Part shown: positions 42,441-52,091 of the stretch, piece after piece | Position numbering within the stretch: the stretch's first letter is position 1 | Layout: each line of letters starts with the position of its first letter | From: Marinomonas atlantica | Lineage (GTDB): Bacteria; Pseudomonadota; Gammaproteobacteria; Pseudomonadales; Marinomonadaceae | Length of the DNA: 64,000 nt | Reading direction: 5' to 3' | Assembly: GCF_001639725.1 (NCBI RefSeq) | Contig: NZ_LTAW01000002.1 | Location: 124,001 to 188,000 of the forward strand | Position numbers and translations under genes: made by a program | The notes under the pieces: generated by a model | What the model was told of the DNA's origin: nothing | Seen by the model: the letters and a program-made list of their open reading frames with translations, nothing else | Databases searched by the model: none

Positions 42441-45400
42441 ATGAAGTTCAGTCATTTTTTTATTAGCCGACCCATTTTTGCGGCGATGCTATCCTTGCTG
42501 ATTTTGATTGGTGGTGGCATTTCTCTGTTTCAACTTCCCGTCAGTGAATATCCAGAGGTGGTGCCTCCAACGGTTGTTGTGACTGCGAATTACCCTGGAG
42601 CCAATCCGAAAGTTATTGCTGAAACGGTGGCGGCACCACTTGAGCAAGAAATGAATGGCGTGGAAAACATGCTGTATATGTTCTCTCAAGCAACCAGCGA
42701 TGGGCGTATGACATTGACGCTGACATTTGCGCTTGGGACCGATCTAGATCGAGCTCAAGTACAGGTGCAAAACCGTGTATCCAGTGCCTTACCAAGGCTT
42801 CCTGAGGAAGTGCAACGTCTTGGGGTAGTGGCAGAGAAATCATCGCCAAACTTGACCATGGTAGTGCATTTGTTTTCCCCCAAAGGTGATCAAGATATTA
42901 GCTATCTCTCAAACTATGCCGATATTTACATTAAAGATGCTTTGGCGCGTTTGCCAGGAGTGGGTGATGTGCGAATGTTTGGAGGAGGTAAGTACTCTAT
43001 GCGTTTGTGGTTGGATCCCGATGAATTGGCATCGAGAGGTCTAATTCCGAGTGATGTGGTGCAGGCAGTACGAGCACAAAACCAGCAAGTGGCCGCAGGG
43101 AGTTTAGGTGCACAACCTGTAGCGTTGGACAGTGAATTTCAAATACTTCTCAATGTAAAAGGACGTCTTGAAAGCATTGAAGAATTTGAAAATATCATTG
43201 TTCAAGTTGGTAGCAATGGTGCGATGACACGCTTAAAGGACGTGGCTAGAATCGAGCTTGGACAAGACTCTTACTCATTAAGAGCGTTGTTAAGTGGACA
43301 AACTGCGGTAGCTATCCCTATTTTTCAGCGACCAGGCTCCAATGCAATTGAATTATCGAATCAAGTACGAGCGCAAATGGAGGAATTGGCAAAGCGTTTT
43401 CCTCAAGGTGTTGAGTACGATATTGCTTATGATCCGACCGTCTTTGTTCGAGGCTCAATCGATGCTGTCATCAACACTTTGCTAGAAGCGATTGTATTGG
43501 TAGTTATTGTCGTTATTTTATTCTTACAAACATGGCGCGCATCGGTTATTCCATTGATTGCTGTACCCGTGTCTCTTGTTGGAACCTTTGCAGTCATGCA
43601 ATGGTTGGGCGTTTCTATTAATACGTTGTCTTTATTTGGTTTGGTATTGGCCATCGGTATCGTGGTCGATGATGCGATTGTAGTGGTGGAGAACGTAGAA
43701 CGTAATATTGAAAATGGCCTTTCTCCCGTGGCCGCTACACGCCAAGCAATGAGTGAGGTAACTGGGCCAATTATCGCGATAGCTTTAGTTTTGTGCGCAG
43801 TGTTTATCCCAACTGCGTTTATTCAAGGCTTAAGTGGTCAGTTCTACAAGCAGTTCGCTTTAACCATTACGATCTCTACGCTTATCTCAGCCTTTAACTC
43901 GTTGACCTTATCGCCGGCTTTGTCTGCGTTATTGCTACGTTCCCATGATGCGAAGCCGGATGCACTGACAAGAGTGATGAATGCAATGTTTGGTCGTTGG
44001 TTGTTTGCACCATTCAACCGATTGTTTGAGCGAGGTGGAAGAGCTTATGAAAAAGGCGTTAAAAAGCTCATTCGTTTAGGCGTTGTGGTTGGTGTGGTCT
44101 ATATCGGTTTGTTGGGCAGTACTATTAAACTGTTTGACGCGGTTCCTGGCGGTTTTATTCCGTCACAAGACAAGCAATATCTAGTGGCCATTGCTCAACT
44201 ACCGGATGCCGCTAGTCTAGATAGAACAGAAGCTGTCGTTCGAGAGATGGAACAAATTGCGTTGGCTACCCCCGGTGTACTGCAAACCGTTTCATTCCCT
44301 GGTTTGTCAGTAAACGGATTTACCAATAGCTCCAACAGTGCCATTGTCTTTGTGACATTGGAGGACTTTGAAAAACGTAAGACACCTGAACTTTCTGCTG
44401 GTGCCATAGCAGGACAACTGAACGGTCGATTTAGCACCATAGATGAAGCGTTTGTAGCGATCTTTCCACCACCACCGATTCTTGGTTTGGGGTCAACGGG
44501 AGGCTTTAAGCTTCAAATTGAAGATCGAGCAAGTCTAGGGTTTGATGTTTTGTTTGCTAATCTACAGAAAGTGATGAATGCCGCATATCAGGAACCTGCT
44601 CTTACTGGAGTTTTCTCAAGTTTCCGTATTCAGGTACCGCAGATGGATATTGAAGTGGATCGTGAGCAAGCTTTACTACAAGGAATTCCTCTTGATCAAG
44701 TTTTTGAAACGCTACAGATTTATTTGGGGTCAGCGTATGTAAACGACTTCAATTTATTTGGAAAAACGTATCAAGTAAATGCCCAAGCAGAAGCTGAACA
44801 TCGTGTTGATCCAGAGCAGATTTTACGCTTAAAAGTGCGTAATAAGGTTGGAACCATGGTGCCACTAGGATCTATTCTTACTGTTGAATCGGCAATTGGA
44901 CCTGACCGTGTCATGCATTACAACGGTTATCCAACCGCTGAATTAAATGGTAATCCTGCACCTGGCTACAGCTCGGATCAGGCACAAGAAGCGATTGAGA
45001 GAATTCTTAGTGAGCAACTTGATAAAGGTATGGCATTTGAGTGGACAGAAGTGACCTACCAACAAATTTTAGCGGGTAATACAATGGTTTATATTTTTCC
45101 ACTTGTAGTGCTGCTAGTGTTTATGGTGCTTGCCGCTCAATACGAGAGTTTAACGTTACCGTTAGCGATCATTTTAATCGTACCGATGACGATACTGTCA
45201 GCACTATTTGGTGTGTGGTTAATGGGGGGAGATAACAATATTTTTACCAGTGTTGCTTTGATCGTATTGGTCGCATTGGCCAGTAAAAATGCTATTTTGA
45301 TGGTGGAGTTTGCTAGAGATAAACGTCATCAAGGTGAGTCTAGATTAGAGGCCATATTATCTGCGTGTCGTTTGCGTTTACGCCCAATCTTGATGACATC

Positions 45401-45593
45401 AATTGCCTTTACTGCAGGAGTCGTGCCTTTGGTGTTGGCAACGGGAGCCGGCGCTGAAATGCGTCAGGCAATGGGGATTGCTGTCTTTTCAGGTATGATT
45501 GGTGTCACTATTTTTGGATTATTATTTACGCCGGTATTTTATATGGCAATGACGGCGCTAGAGCGGAAAAACCTTAATCGAAATTCTGTTTAG
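42441..45593 (+). CDS. RND efflux permease (HAE1, MexF-like)
   Basis: Inner-membrane proton-driven multidrug efflux pump of 1050 residues. The N-terminus FFISRPIFAAMLSLLILIGG and the porter segment EYPEVVPPTVVVTANYPGA are typical. The proton-relay Asp pair is seen in GIVVDDAIVVVENVERN within helix 4, and TSVALIVLVALASKNAILMVEFA marks helix 10/11. Substrates are unknown. The gene follows the adaptor by 13 bases. A convergent LysR gene lies downstream, with a shared terminator between; in related bacteria such LysR genes often control the pump. There is no TolC homologue in this window. Confidence 0.94.
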   Translation: MKFSHFFISRPIFAAMLSLLILIGGGISLFQLPVSEYPEVVPPTVVVTANYPGANPKVIAETVAAPLEQEMNGVENMLYMFSQATSDGRMTLTLTFALGTDLDRAQVQVQNRVSSALPRLPEEVQRLGVVAEKSSPNLTMVVHLFSPKGDQDISYLSNYADIYIKDALARLPGVGDVRMFGGGKYSMRLWLDPDELASRGLIPSDVVQAVRAQNQQVAAGSLGAQPVALDSEFQILLNVKGRLESIEEFENIIVQVGSNGAMTRLKDVARIELGQDSYSLRALLSGQTAVAIPIFQRPGSNAIELSNQVRAQMEELAKRFPQGVEYDIAYDPTVFVRGSIDAVINTLLEAIVLVVIVVILFLQTWRASVIPLIAVPVSLVGTFAVMQWLGVSINTLSLFGLVLAIGIVVDDAIVVVENVERNIENGLSPVAATRQAMSEVTGPIIAIALVLCAVFIPTAFIQGLSGQFYKQFALTITISTLISAFNSLTLSPALSALLLRSHDAKPDALTRVMNAMFGRWLFAPFNRLFERGGRAYEKGVKKLIRLGVVVGVVYIGLLGSTIKLFDAVPGGFIPSQDKQYLVAIAQLPDAASLDRTEAVVREMEQIALATPGVLQTVSFPGLSVNGFTNSSNSAIVFVTLEDFEKRKTPELSAGAIAGQLNGRFSTIDEAFVAIFPPPPILGLGSTGGFKLQIEDRASLGFDVLFANLQKVMNAAYQEPALTGVFSSFRIQVPQMDIEVDREQALLQGIPLDQVFETLQIYLGSAYVNDFNLFGKTYQVNAQAEAEHRVDPEQILRLKVRNKVGTMVPLGSILTVESAIGPDRVMHYNGYPTAELNGNPAPGYSSDQAQEAIERILSEQLDKGMAFEWTEVTYQQILAGNTMVYIFPLVVLLVFMVLAAQYESLTLPLAIILIVPMTILSALFGVWLMGGDNNIFTSVALIVLVALASKNAILMVEFARDKRHQGESRLEAILSACRLRLRPILMTSIAFTAGVVPLVLATGAGAEMRQAMGIAVFSGMIGVTIFGLLFTPVFYMAMTALERKNLNRNSV

Positions 45594-45599
45594 ACATCA

Positions 45600-45629
45600 A
45601 AAGGCGATCCTGAATTTAGGGTCGCCTTT
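45600..45629. terminator. Bidirectional rho-independent terminator
   Basis: AAAGGCGATCCT pairs with AGGGTCGCCTTT with one G.U-type pair and a 6-base loop. It sits between the RND permease gene and the convergent LysR gene and has A/T ends usable in both directions. Confidence 0.85.
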
Positions 45630-45633
45630 CTAT

Positions 45634-46560
45634 TTATAAAGCATGGATCATTTCTTCAAGTTCTAGTGGGCATTTCTCTTGCACATTAGCAATCATATAA
45701 TCGATAAAAGCACGCGTTTTAGCTGGAAGGTAATGCCTTGATGAATAATAAATCATAACTTTGATCGGATCTGATTCATAGCCTCGTAATACTCGGCGAA
45801 AGCCGCCCTGTTCAAGGCACGCTCCATAGTTGCCAACACCTACTGCCGCGATACCGACCCCTGTTTCTACTGCTGTCATGGCGGCTGACAAGTTGTTAAC
45901 AATGAGATTGCCCTCGGGCTCCATTTGAATCTGCTCACCGTCTGTTCTGAAGTTCCAGAGTTTCTTCTTACCTGTGGTATTTGAACGATATGCAATGCAG
46001 TTGTGTTGCAATAAGTCTTGAGGCGTCGTGGGCTCACCGTATTTAAGAAGGTAGTCACGACTAGCAACCAGTACTGGTTGTAATGAGTAGAACTCCCTTG
46101 CTATCAGTGAGCTGTCGTCGTTGCCCAATACACCAATACCTACGTCTGCACCTTCTTTAACCAAATCGCCCATGCGGTCATCAAACTTCAAATCTAATTC
46201 AACATCTGGATATTTTTCTAAGAACGCGGGAACTAGGGGTAAGACAAACATTCTTCCAAAGCTATCAGGTAAATTCACTTTTAAGCGACCATGGGGTGAC
46301 TTTTGCTTGTCGGTACTTAAGCGTATTTGATCTTCTAATTGCTCGATTAAATGGCCAGTACGTTTATAAAGCTCTTGGCCATCTTCGGTTAATGTAAGGG
46401 AATGAGTAGAGCGATGAAAAAGTCGTAATTCTAAGTTTTTTTCTAACTGCGAAATAGATTTACTGATCGCAGCAGATGATACGCCGAGTAATCTGGCTGC
46501 GCTGGAAAAGCTGCCATTTTTAACAACAGTGTTAAATGTATTTAACTGATTTGGAATCAT
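45634..46560 (-). CDS. LysR-family transcription regulator
   Basis: LysR-type regulator of 308 residues. The winged helix-turn-helix is at about residues 5-65 (LNTFNTVVKNGSFSSAARLLGVSSAAISKSISQLEKNL). The effector domain of the PBP2 type follows (KVNLPDSFGRMFVLPLV, then GVGIAAVG). The preferred ATG at 46560 follows GGAAG; a frame from 46593 would add eleven residues. It faces the RND permease gene tail to tail and may regulate it, although LysR proteins more often sit divergent to their targets. The effector is unknown. Confidence 0.9.
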   Translation of the reverse strand: MIPNQLNTFNTVVKNGSFSSAARLLGVSSAAISKSISQLEKNLELRLFHRSTHSLTLTEDGQELYKRTGHLIEQLEDQIRLSTDKQKSPHGRLKVNLPDSFGRMFVLPLVPAFLEKYPDVELDLKFDDRMGDLVKEGADVGIGVLGNDDSSLIAREFYSLQPVLVASRDYLLKYGEPTTPQDLLQHNCIAYRSNTTGKKKLWNFRTDGEQIQMEPEGNLIVNNLSAAMTAVETGVGIAAVGVGNYGACLEQGGFRRVLRGYESDPIKVMIYYSSRHYLPAKTRAFIDYMIANVQEKCPLELEEMIHAL

Positions 46561-46985
46561 ATTTAGGTCTTCCAATAAAAAATGAAGCGTCAATATACTG
46601 AAATCTAAAGGACTCGATAATTGGTTTAGAATTGTACCATTTTTTGTTCTTGTCTATATGTTTTTACGTACACAAAAGAGCAATTAAACGTAATCAGTTA
46701 AGGGGTAAATAGCTTATTCTTTAACGTAAATATCTCAATAGTTCGCTCTACAATATGAGTCAAAAACGTACGCGTTAATTTAGAAAAACCGATTTTTCGT
46801 GATTGAGGCGTTCTGTGTGAATACTACAGGTGAGCGCAAAAAGACGGTTTACTGAGGAGGCTATGTCTGATTTAGCACTGCTTTTCGGTTACAGTAAGAA
46901 CATAAGTTTGTAGCACCTTTGATCGATAACGGAGCATAGGATAAGGTAAAACAGTAGAACTATTTAAGGGAGTATTTAAGACACA
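46561..46985. other. Divergent intergenic region, 425 bp
   Basis: It separates the LysR gene from the racemase gene and should carry both promoters. It is AT-rich. I see no gene, terminator or clear operator dyad. A short ATG-started frame near 46863 is interrupted early. Confidence 0.35.
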
Positions 46986-47678
46986 ATGAAAACGATTGGT
47001 ATGTTAGGTGGTATGAGCTGGGAAAGCACGCAGAGCTATTATCGAGCTCTGAATGAAGGCATCAAGGCGTCTTTGGGTGGACTACATTCTGCGAAGATTG
47101 CGTTGTATAGTGTCGATTTTTCTGAAATAGAAGAATGCCAGCGCAATTCTGATTGGCAGCAAGCAGGCTCAATTTTAGCGCAAGCCGCTCGTGGTGTAGA
47201 GTCTGCCGGAGCAGACTGCCTTTTAATTTGTACTAACACCATGCACAAAGTGGCGGATCAAGTCGAAGATGCTATTAATATCCCGCTTATCCACATTGCG
47301 GATGCAACTGGCGAGGCGTTAGTTCGCGCTGGTATCGAACGTGTTGGTTTGCTTGGTACGGCGTTTACAATGGAGCAAGACTTTTATAAAGGTCGTTTAG
47401 CTGAGAAATTTGACTTGGATATACTGGTACCAACGGATAGTGATAGGGCTTTGATACATCGTGTTATCTTCCAAGAGCTATGTTTAGGCATTACGAAAAA
47501 TGCTGCTAAAGCTGAGTATTTGCGCATTATCCAGACACTAAAAGAGCAAGGCGCTGAAGCTGTTATTCTTGGGTGCACTGAGATTGGTATGTTGGTTGAG
47601 CAAAAAGATACCGATGTTCCTTTGTTTGATACGACTGCAATACATGCCCAAGCAGCTGTAACTTTTGCATTAAAGTAA
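46986..47678 (+). CDS. Aspartate/glutamate racemase family protein
   Basis: Two-cysteine racemase fold protein of 230 residues (YgeA-like). The N-terminus IGMLGGMSWEST is typical. The two acid/base Cys are present: Cys82 in ICTNTMH and Cys197 in LGCTEIG. These enzymes interconvert D- and L-amino acids such as Asp, Glu or, in YgeA-like forms, broader substrates. The gene stands alone before an FMN reductase about 105 bases downstream. GGGAG lies somewhat far upstream of ATG 46986. The amino-acid substrate is not clear from sequence. Confidence 0.9.
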   Translation: MKTIGMLGGMSWESTQSYYRALNEGIKASLGGLHSAKIALYSVDFSEIEECQRNSDWQQAGSILAQAARGVESAGADCLLICTNTMHKVADQVEDAINIPLIHIADATGEALVRAGIERVGLLGTAFTMEQDFYKGRLAEKFDLDILVPTDSDRALIHRVIFQELCLGITKNAAKAEYLRIIQTLKEQGAEAVILGCTEIGMLVEQKDTDVPLFDTTAIHAQAAVTFALK

Positions 47679-47783
47679 ATAGAGCATTAACTTATTGGCT
47701 TTCTTTTGACACATTTAATCCTTAGTGACGTGCTAACGTAGTAAGTACTAAACATTACCTAATACTAATCAGAGGGACGAGCT

Positions 47784-48317
47784 GTGAAAATTTTAGCTTT
47801 TGCTGCAACAAATCATAAAGCATCTATCAATAAGCAACTGGTTACTTATGCTGCCAATCTGTTGGCTGAAAACAAAAGCGCTGACGTTGAAGTGCTGGAT
47901 CTAAATGATTATGAGATGCCAATTTACAGCATCGAACGCCATACAGAAAATGGTATTCATCCACTTGGTCAAAAATTTTTTGATAAAATTGGCGCCGCTG
48001 ACGTCATTTTAGTGTCATTCGCTGAGCATAATGGTTCATACACGGCTGCCTATAAAAACCTATTTGACTGGGCGTCTCGTATTGATATGGAAGTATATCA
48101 AGGTAAACCAACGGTTATCATGTCTACTTCCCCTGGTCCGGGTGGAGCTTCAAGTGTTTTGGCCAGTGCTGAAGGGTCCGCAGAATTCTTTGCAATGGAT
48201 TTGAAGGGCAGCTTATCTGTACCGTCATTCGAAGAGAATTTTGATACAGAGAAAGGTATTTTAACTAATGAGGAATTAGCATCTAAATTGAAAGGTATCC
48301 TTTCTAAATTAGGCTAA
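47784..48317 (+). CDS. NAD(P)H-dependent FMN reductase
   Basis: Flavodoxin-like NADPH-dependent FMN reductase of 177 residues. The N-terminus KILAFAATNHKASINKQLV, the ELP-like segment YEMPIYS and ILVSFAEHNGSYTAAYKNLFDW and MSTSPGPGGASSVL match the family (PF03358). It should reduce FMN, quinones or azo compounds. The GTG at 47784 follows AGAGGGA with good spacing. A strong terminator follows. No clear link with the racemase upstream, though they may be on one transcript. Confidence 0.9.
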   Translation: MKILAFAATNHKASINKQLVTYAANLLAENKSADVEVLDLNDYEMPIYSIERHTENGIHPLGQKFFDKIGAADVILVSFAEHNGSYTAAYKNLFDWASRIDMEVYQGKPTVIMSTSPGPGGASSVLASAEGSAEFFAMDLKGSLSVPSFEENFDTEKGILTNEELASKLKGILSKLG

Positions 48318-48334
48318 AACTTGTTTTAATTATC

Positions 48335-48366
48335 AAAAAGCGGCTTCGTGTGAGCCGCTTTTTTTA
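48335..48366 (+). terminator. Rho-independent terminator after the FMN reductase gene
   Basis: AAAAAGCGGCT pairs with AGCCGCTTTTT around a 7-base loop, followed by more T residues. It lies between the reductase gene and the convergent phoH gene and may serve both. Confidence 0.92.
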
Positions 48367-48377
48367 TGGATGGAAGG

Positions 48378-49775
48378 TTATAAGTTCTCTTCAGCAAATT
48401 CTGCTAAGCGGCTACGTTCGATACCGTTTACATGCATAATACTGGTGTATTTAAAGGATTTACAGCGTTCAACCAGATACGTTAAGCCTGAGGTCAATGG
48501 CGTAATGTATTTGTTATCAATCTGCGCAAGGTTGCCTAGCACGATGATTTTAGAGTTTACACCGACACGAGTGACGATGGACTTAAGTTGGAACTGGGTT
48601 AGGCCTTGCGCCTCATCGACAATGATCAGTGCGTTGTTAAACGAGCGACCACGCATAAAGTTCAGTGATTTGAATTGAATATTGGCTTTTTGTTTCACAT
48701 ACTCAATGCTGCTGACGGAGTGCTCATCGCTGCCGTGCAGTATTTCAAGGTTATCGTCAAAAGCGGCCAACCAAGGCGCCATTTTCTCTTCCTCTGTCCC
48801 GGGTAGAAAACCGATGTCTTCCGCCAGTGGTGGGGTTGATCGGGCAACGATGATTTTATTAAAGCGTTTCTCCTCCATGGTGACGTGTAGACCATATGCT
48901 AGTGCTAAAAGTGTTTTACCAGAGCCTGCAGGCCCCGTCATAATCATCATGTCGCTGTTTTCGTGGCGTAGCAGGTAAAAAGCCATGGCTTGCTCTAGGT
49001 TTCGAGGCTCAATCCCCCAGAAGCTCTGGTGCATCAGGCTTTGACGATTTACATCCACCAAATAGATGAATTCTTCATCAATATTGACAACAAAGCCGCT
49101 AAATTCTTCATCATCAATAACGAACATGTTTAAGTAAAGTTCGCTTGGAAGCTCTACTTTTCTTATTTTATGAACTGTGTGAGAGCCATGATTTTCAGTT
49201 TCTACGTTTGAGATACCGTCCCACAAACGACCCTCGATGTGTACGTAACCTTTATTTAAAAGGTCAACATCGTCTAAAACTTTGTCTTTACGGTAGTCTT
49301 CAACACGCTCAAGCCCGGAGCCTTTTGCTTTGATACGCATATTAATGTCTTTAGTGACTAGGCACGCACTGGCACGTGGATTAGTGGCTTGTAAGCTCAG
49401 TGCAACGTTGATGATTCGGTTGTCGTTGGCGTGATGATGATTGCCATTTAAGAATGGAACGTTGTCGATGTTGGTAATTTGTTGGTCAGGAAAAATAGCC
49501 AGGGTTCCAAAGGTTTTCGCCACTTGCTCTGTTTCGGCGGTATGGATAGGGACGCCGTTTTGTAAATCTTTAGGGGAGGCATCCCCAACTATTTTATCAA
49601 TGATATTAATCGCTAGGCGTGCTTCTCGGCTTACGTCTTTATCTCTGCGATCCTTGATTTCATCTAACTCTTCCAAGACTGTCATAGGAATGACGACTTT
49701 GTGTTCCGCAAAGGCGTAGATGGCCATTGGGTCGTGAAGTAACACGTTGGTATCTAACACATAGATCTTTTCCAT
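48378..49775 (-). CDS. PhoH-family protein with N-terminal PIN domain
   Basis: 465-residue PIN-PhoH fusion (PhoH2/YlaK type). The PIN domain is at about 3-140, with the acidic residues in VLDTNVLLHDP and VLEELDEIK and VTKDINMR. The C-terminal PhoH ATPase has the Walker A GPAGSGKTLLALAYG near residue 270, and Walker B IIVDEAQGLTQFQLK. Such proteins are RNA helicase/ribonuclease enzymes in some bacteria. No antitoxin-like gene lies beside it. GGAGAG precedes the ATG at 49775. Function in this organism is inferred. Confidence 0.92.
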   Translation of the reverse strand: MEKIYVLDTNVLLHDPMAIYAFAEHKVVIPMTVLEELDEIKDRRDKDVSREARLAINIIDKIVGDASPKDLQNGVPIHTAETEQVAKTFGTLAIFPDQQITNIDNVPFLNGNHHHANDNRIINVALSLQATNPRASACLVTKDINMRIKAKGSGLERVEDYRKDKVLDDVDLLNKGYVHIEGRLWDGISNVETENHGSHTVHKIRKVELPSELYLNMFVIDDEEFSGFVVNIDEEFIYLVDVNRQSLMHQSFWGIEPRNLEQAMAFYLLRHENSDMMIMTGPAGSGKTLLALAYGLHVTMEEKRFNKIIVARSTPPLAEDIGFLPGTEEEKMAPWLAAFDDNLEILHGSDEHSVSSIEYVKQKANIQFKSLNFMRGRSFNNALIIVDEAQGLTQFQLKSIVTRVGVNSKIIVLGNLAQIDNKYITPLTSGLTYLVERCKSFKYTSIMHVNGIERSRLAEFAEENL

Positions 49776-50137
49776 AGTACTTCTCTCCTCTACTTAGAGA
49801 TAAATAATCCTTTAGATACGCTTGTGTAGTATGTGAGGAATACGGCGAAGTGCTGCGTACAATAAACGCGCGGGCAGGGAGGTGTTGTTGAGTCTCTTGG
49901 GTCATTAAGTATCACGCTTCCCTTGTGGATGGAGGTATACGTTGCGCATTGTCGTTAACGGCATTCACTAACATCAGACAAGCTTACTTGCTTCTTAACC
50001 TTGAGCATATTTTCAGTGTATGACAAAAATGCGACAAGTGGGAAGTATTACAACAAAAAAACTAAGGCTCATAGACAAAAAAAGCCCCTAGTAGCAACAC
50101 TACTAGGGGCTTTTTAAAATGGCTTTTTCTTAGATGA
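49776..50137. other. Intergenic region, 362 bp, upstream of phoH
   Basis: This region holds the promoter of the minus-strand phoH gene and the terminator of rpoD. A 26-residue-type frame is not defensible. Apart from the hairpin at 50079-50115, I see no operator or RNA gene. Confidence 0.4.
50079..50115 (-). terminator. Rho-independent terminator of rpoD
   Basis: On the minus strand AAAAAGCCCCTAGTA pairs perfectly with TACTAGGGGCTTTTT around a 7-base loop, and further T residues follow. It ends the rpsU-yqeY-dnaG-rpoD region about 25 bases after the rpoD stop. Confidence 0.94.
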
Positions 50138-51982
50138 CTATTCGTCTAGGAAGCTGCGTAGATGCTCAGAGCGGCTTGGGTGGCGTAATTTACGCAATGC
50201 CTTCGCTTCAATCTGACGAATACGCTCACGTGTTACATCAAACTGCTTGCCCACTTCCTCTAGGGTGTGGTCAGTGTTCATGTCGATACCAAAACGCATG
50301 CGCAATACTTTCGCTTCACGTGCCGTCAAACCAGAAAGAACCATCGTTGTCGATTCTTTCAAGCCTTCGCTAGTCGCAGTATCACTTGGTGATACGGCAC
50401 CATCATCTTCAATGAAGTCACCTAGGTGCGAATCTTCGTCGTCACCAATTGGTGTTTCCATTGAGATTGGCTCTTTTGCAATCTTCAAGACTTTACGGAT
50501 CTTATCTTCAGGCATGTCCATACGAACAGCCAATTCTTCCGGTGTAGCTTCGCGGCCCATTTCTTGTAGCATTTGACGAGAGATACGGTTTAACTTGTTG
50601 ATCGTCTCAATCATGTGTACAGGAATACGGATCGTACGGGCTTGGTCTGCGATCGAGCGAGTGATTGCCTGACGAATCCACCATGTCGCGTAGGTAGAGA
50701 ATTTGTAACCGCGACGGTATTCGAATTTATCAACCGCTTTCATTAGGCCGATATTACCTTCTTGGATAAGATCCAAGAACTGTAGACCACGGTTGGTGTA
50801 TTTCTTAGCGATCGAGATAACCAGACGTAAGTTAGCTTCAACCATTTCTTTCTTAGCGCGACGTGCACGAGTTTCACCGATCGAAATACGACGATTAATC
50901 TCTTTTAGCTCTGTGATCGTTAAGCCAGTATCTTTCTCGATGCCACGTAGTTTACGTTGGCAACGCATAAACTCAGCTTCGTTTTCACGCAGGCCTTCAG
51001 AGTAGGCTACATCTGCTTCGATGCGCTCTTGAATCCAAGTCGGGTTCGTTTCGTTGTTCGGGAAGCGCTTCAAGAACTCGGTACGAGGCATGTTTGCTTT
51101 ACGTACACAAAGTTGCATGATTAGACGTTCTTGCTCACGCAGTTTACTCATACGTGAACGAACACGATCAATTAGCTCATCAAACAGTTTTGGTGCAAGT
51201 TTGATTGGCGCAAACATGATGCTTAGTGTTTCTTGCTTAGCCATCACATCTGGGTTTTTACGATCGTAGCTGTGTTGTTCAAGCAGTGCTTGCAGTTCAC
51301 GATGAGTACGGCGAATCTCTCCAAAACGTAAAGCTGTTTCCTCTGGATCAGGACCGCTTTCAGTTTCGCTATCATCATCGTCGTCACTTTCTTCGTCGTC
51401 GCTGTCATCAGCGTCGTCTTCAGTCGCTTCTACAACAGGCTCTTCTAGCTCTTCAAATACTGGCTCTTCGCCATCACCATCAATAAAGCCACTAAAGATA
51501 TCGCTTAAGCGACCTTCTTCTTCAAGTACTCGATCGTAGGTGTTGATCAATACATCGACAGCGCCTGGATAGTAAGACAACGCTGCCATTACTTCACGCG
51601 TGCCTTCTTCGATTCGCTTAGCGATAGCGATCTCGCCGGCACGAGTAAGCAGTTCTACAGTACCCATTTCACGCATGTACATACGTACAGGATCGGTGGT
51701 GCGGGTTACATCACCTTCTACAGCAGCAAGTGCTGCAGCAGCTTCTTCAGCTGCGTCGTCATCGGTTGAGTCGCCTTCTTCCATAAGAAGGCTTTCTTTA
51801 TCAGGCGCGTATTCAGAAACCACGATGCCCATGTCATTAATCATGGCAATGATTTCTTCAACCTGCTCTGGATCAGAAAGGTCATCAGGTAGATGGTCAT
51901 TAACTTCCGCAAAAGTTAAGTAACCTTGTTCTTTACCTTTGGCGATCAGCTCTTTAAGACGTGACTGTTGAGTGTCTGGCAT
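50138..51982 (-). CDS. rpoD: RNA polymerase sigma-70 factor RpoD
   Basis: Primary sigma factor of 614 residues directing promoter recognition by RNA polymerase. Region 1.1 is at the N-terminus ([19 protein letters not shown]), region 1.2 at [20 protein letters not shown], followed by an acidic non-conserved region ([19 protein letters not shown]). Region 2.3-2.4 reads [20 protein letters not shown], and region 4.2 reads [20 protein letters not shown] before the C-terminal [14 protein letters not shown]. The gene is last in the macromolecular synthesis order, 109 bases after dnaG, and is closed by a strong terminator. Length and layout are normal. Confidence 0.98.
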   Translation of the reverse strand: MPDTQQSRLKELIAKGKEQGYLTFAEVNDHLPDDLSDPEQVEEIIAMINDMGIVVSEYAPDKESLLMEEGDSTDDDAAEEAAAALAAVEGDVTRTTDPVRMYMREMGTVELLTRAGEIAIAKRIEEGTREVMAALSYYPGAVDVLINTYDRVLEEEGRLSDIFSGFIDGDGEEPVFEELEEPVVEATEDDADDSDDEESDDDDDSETESGPDPEETALRFGEIRRTHRELQALLEQHSYDRKNPDVMAKQETLSIMFAPIKLAPKLFDELIDRVRSRMSKLREQERLIMQLCVRKANMPRTEFLKRFPNNETNPTWIQERIEADVAYSEGLRENEAEFMRCQRKLRGIEKDTGLTITELKEINRRISIGETRARRAKKEMVEANLRLVISIAKKYTNRGLQFLDLIQEGNIGLMKAVDKFEYRRGYKFSTYATWWIRQAITRSIADQARTIRIPVHMIETINKLNRISRQMLQEMGREATPEELAVRMDMPEDKIRKVLKIAKEPISMETPIGDDEDSHLGDFIEDDGAVSPSDTATSEGLKESTTMVLSGLTAREAKVLRMRFGIDMNTDHTLEEVGKQFDVTRERIRQIEAKALRKLRHPSRSEHLRSFLDE

Positions 51983-52091
51983 TCGACAACCTATCGTTTA
52001 GAAATTCGTTTGGGAGATTAGCAAGCCGCGTATTATAACAAAATCTTCCGATTTTATCCAGATATTCTCGATTACATTGGGCAATAATTAG

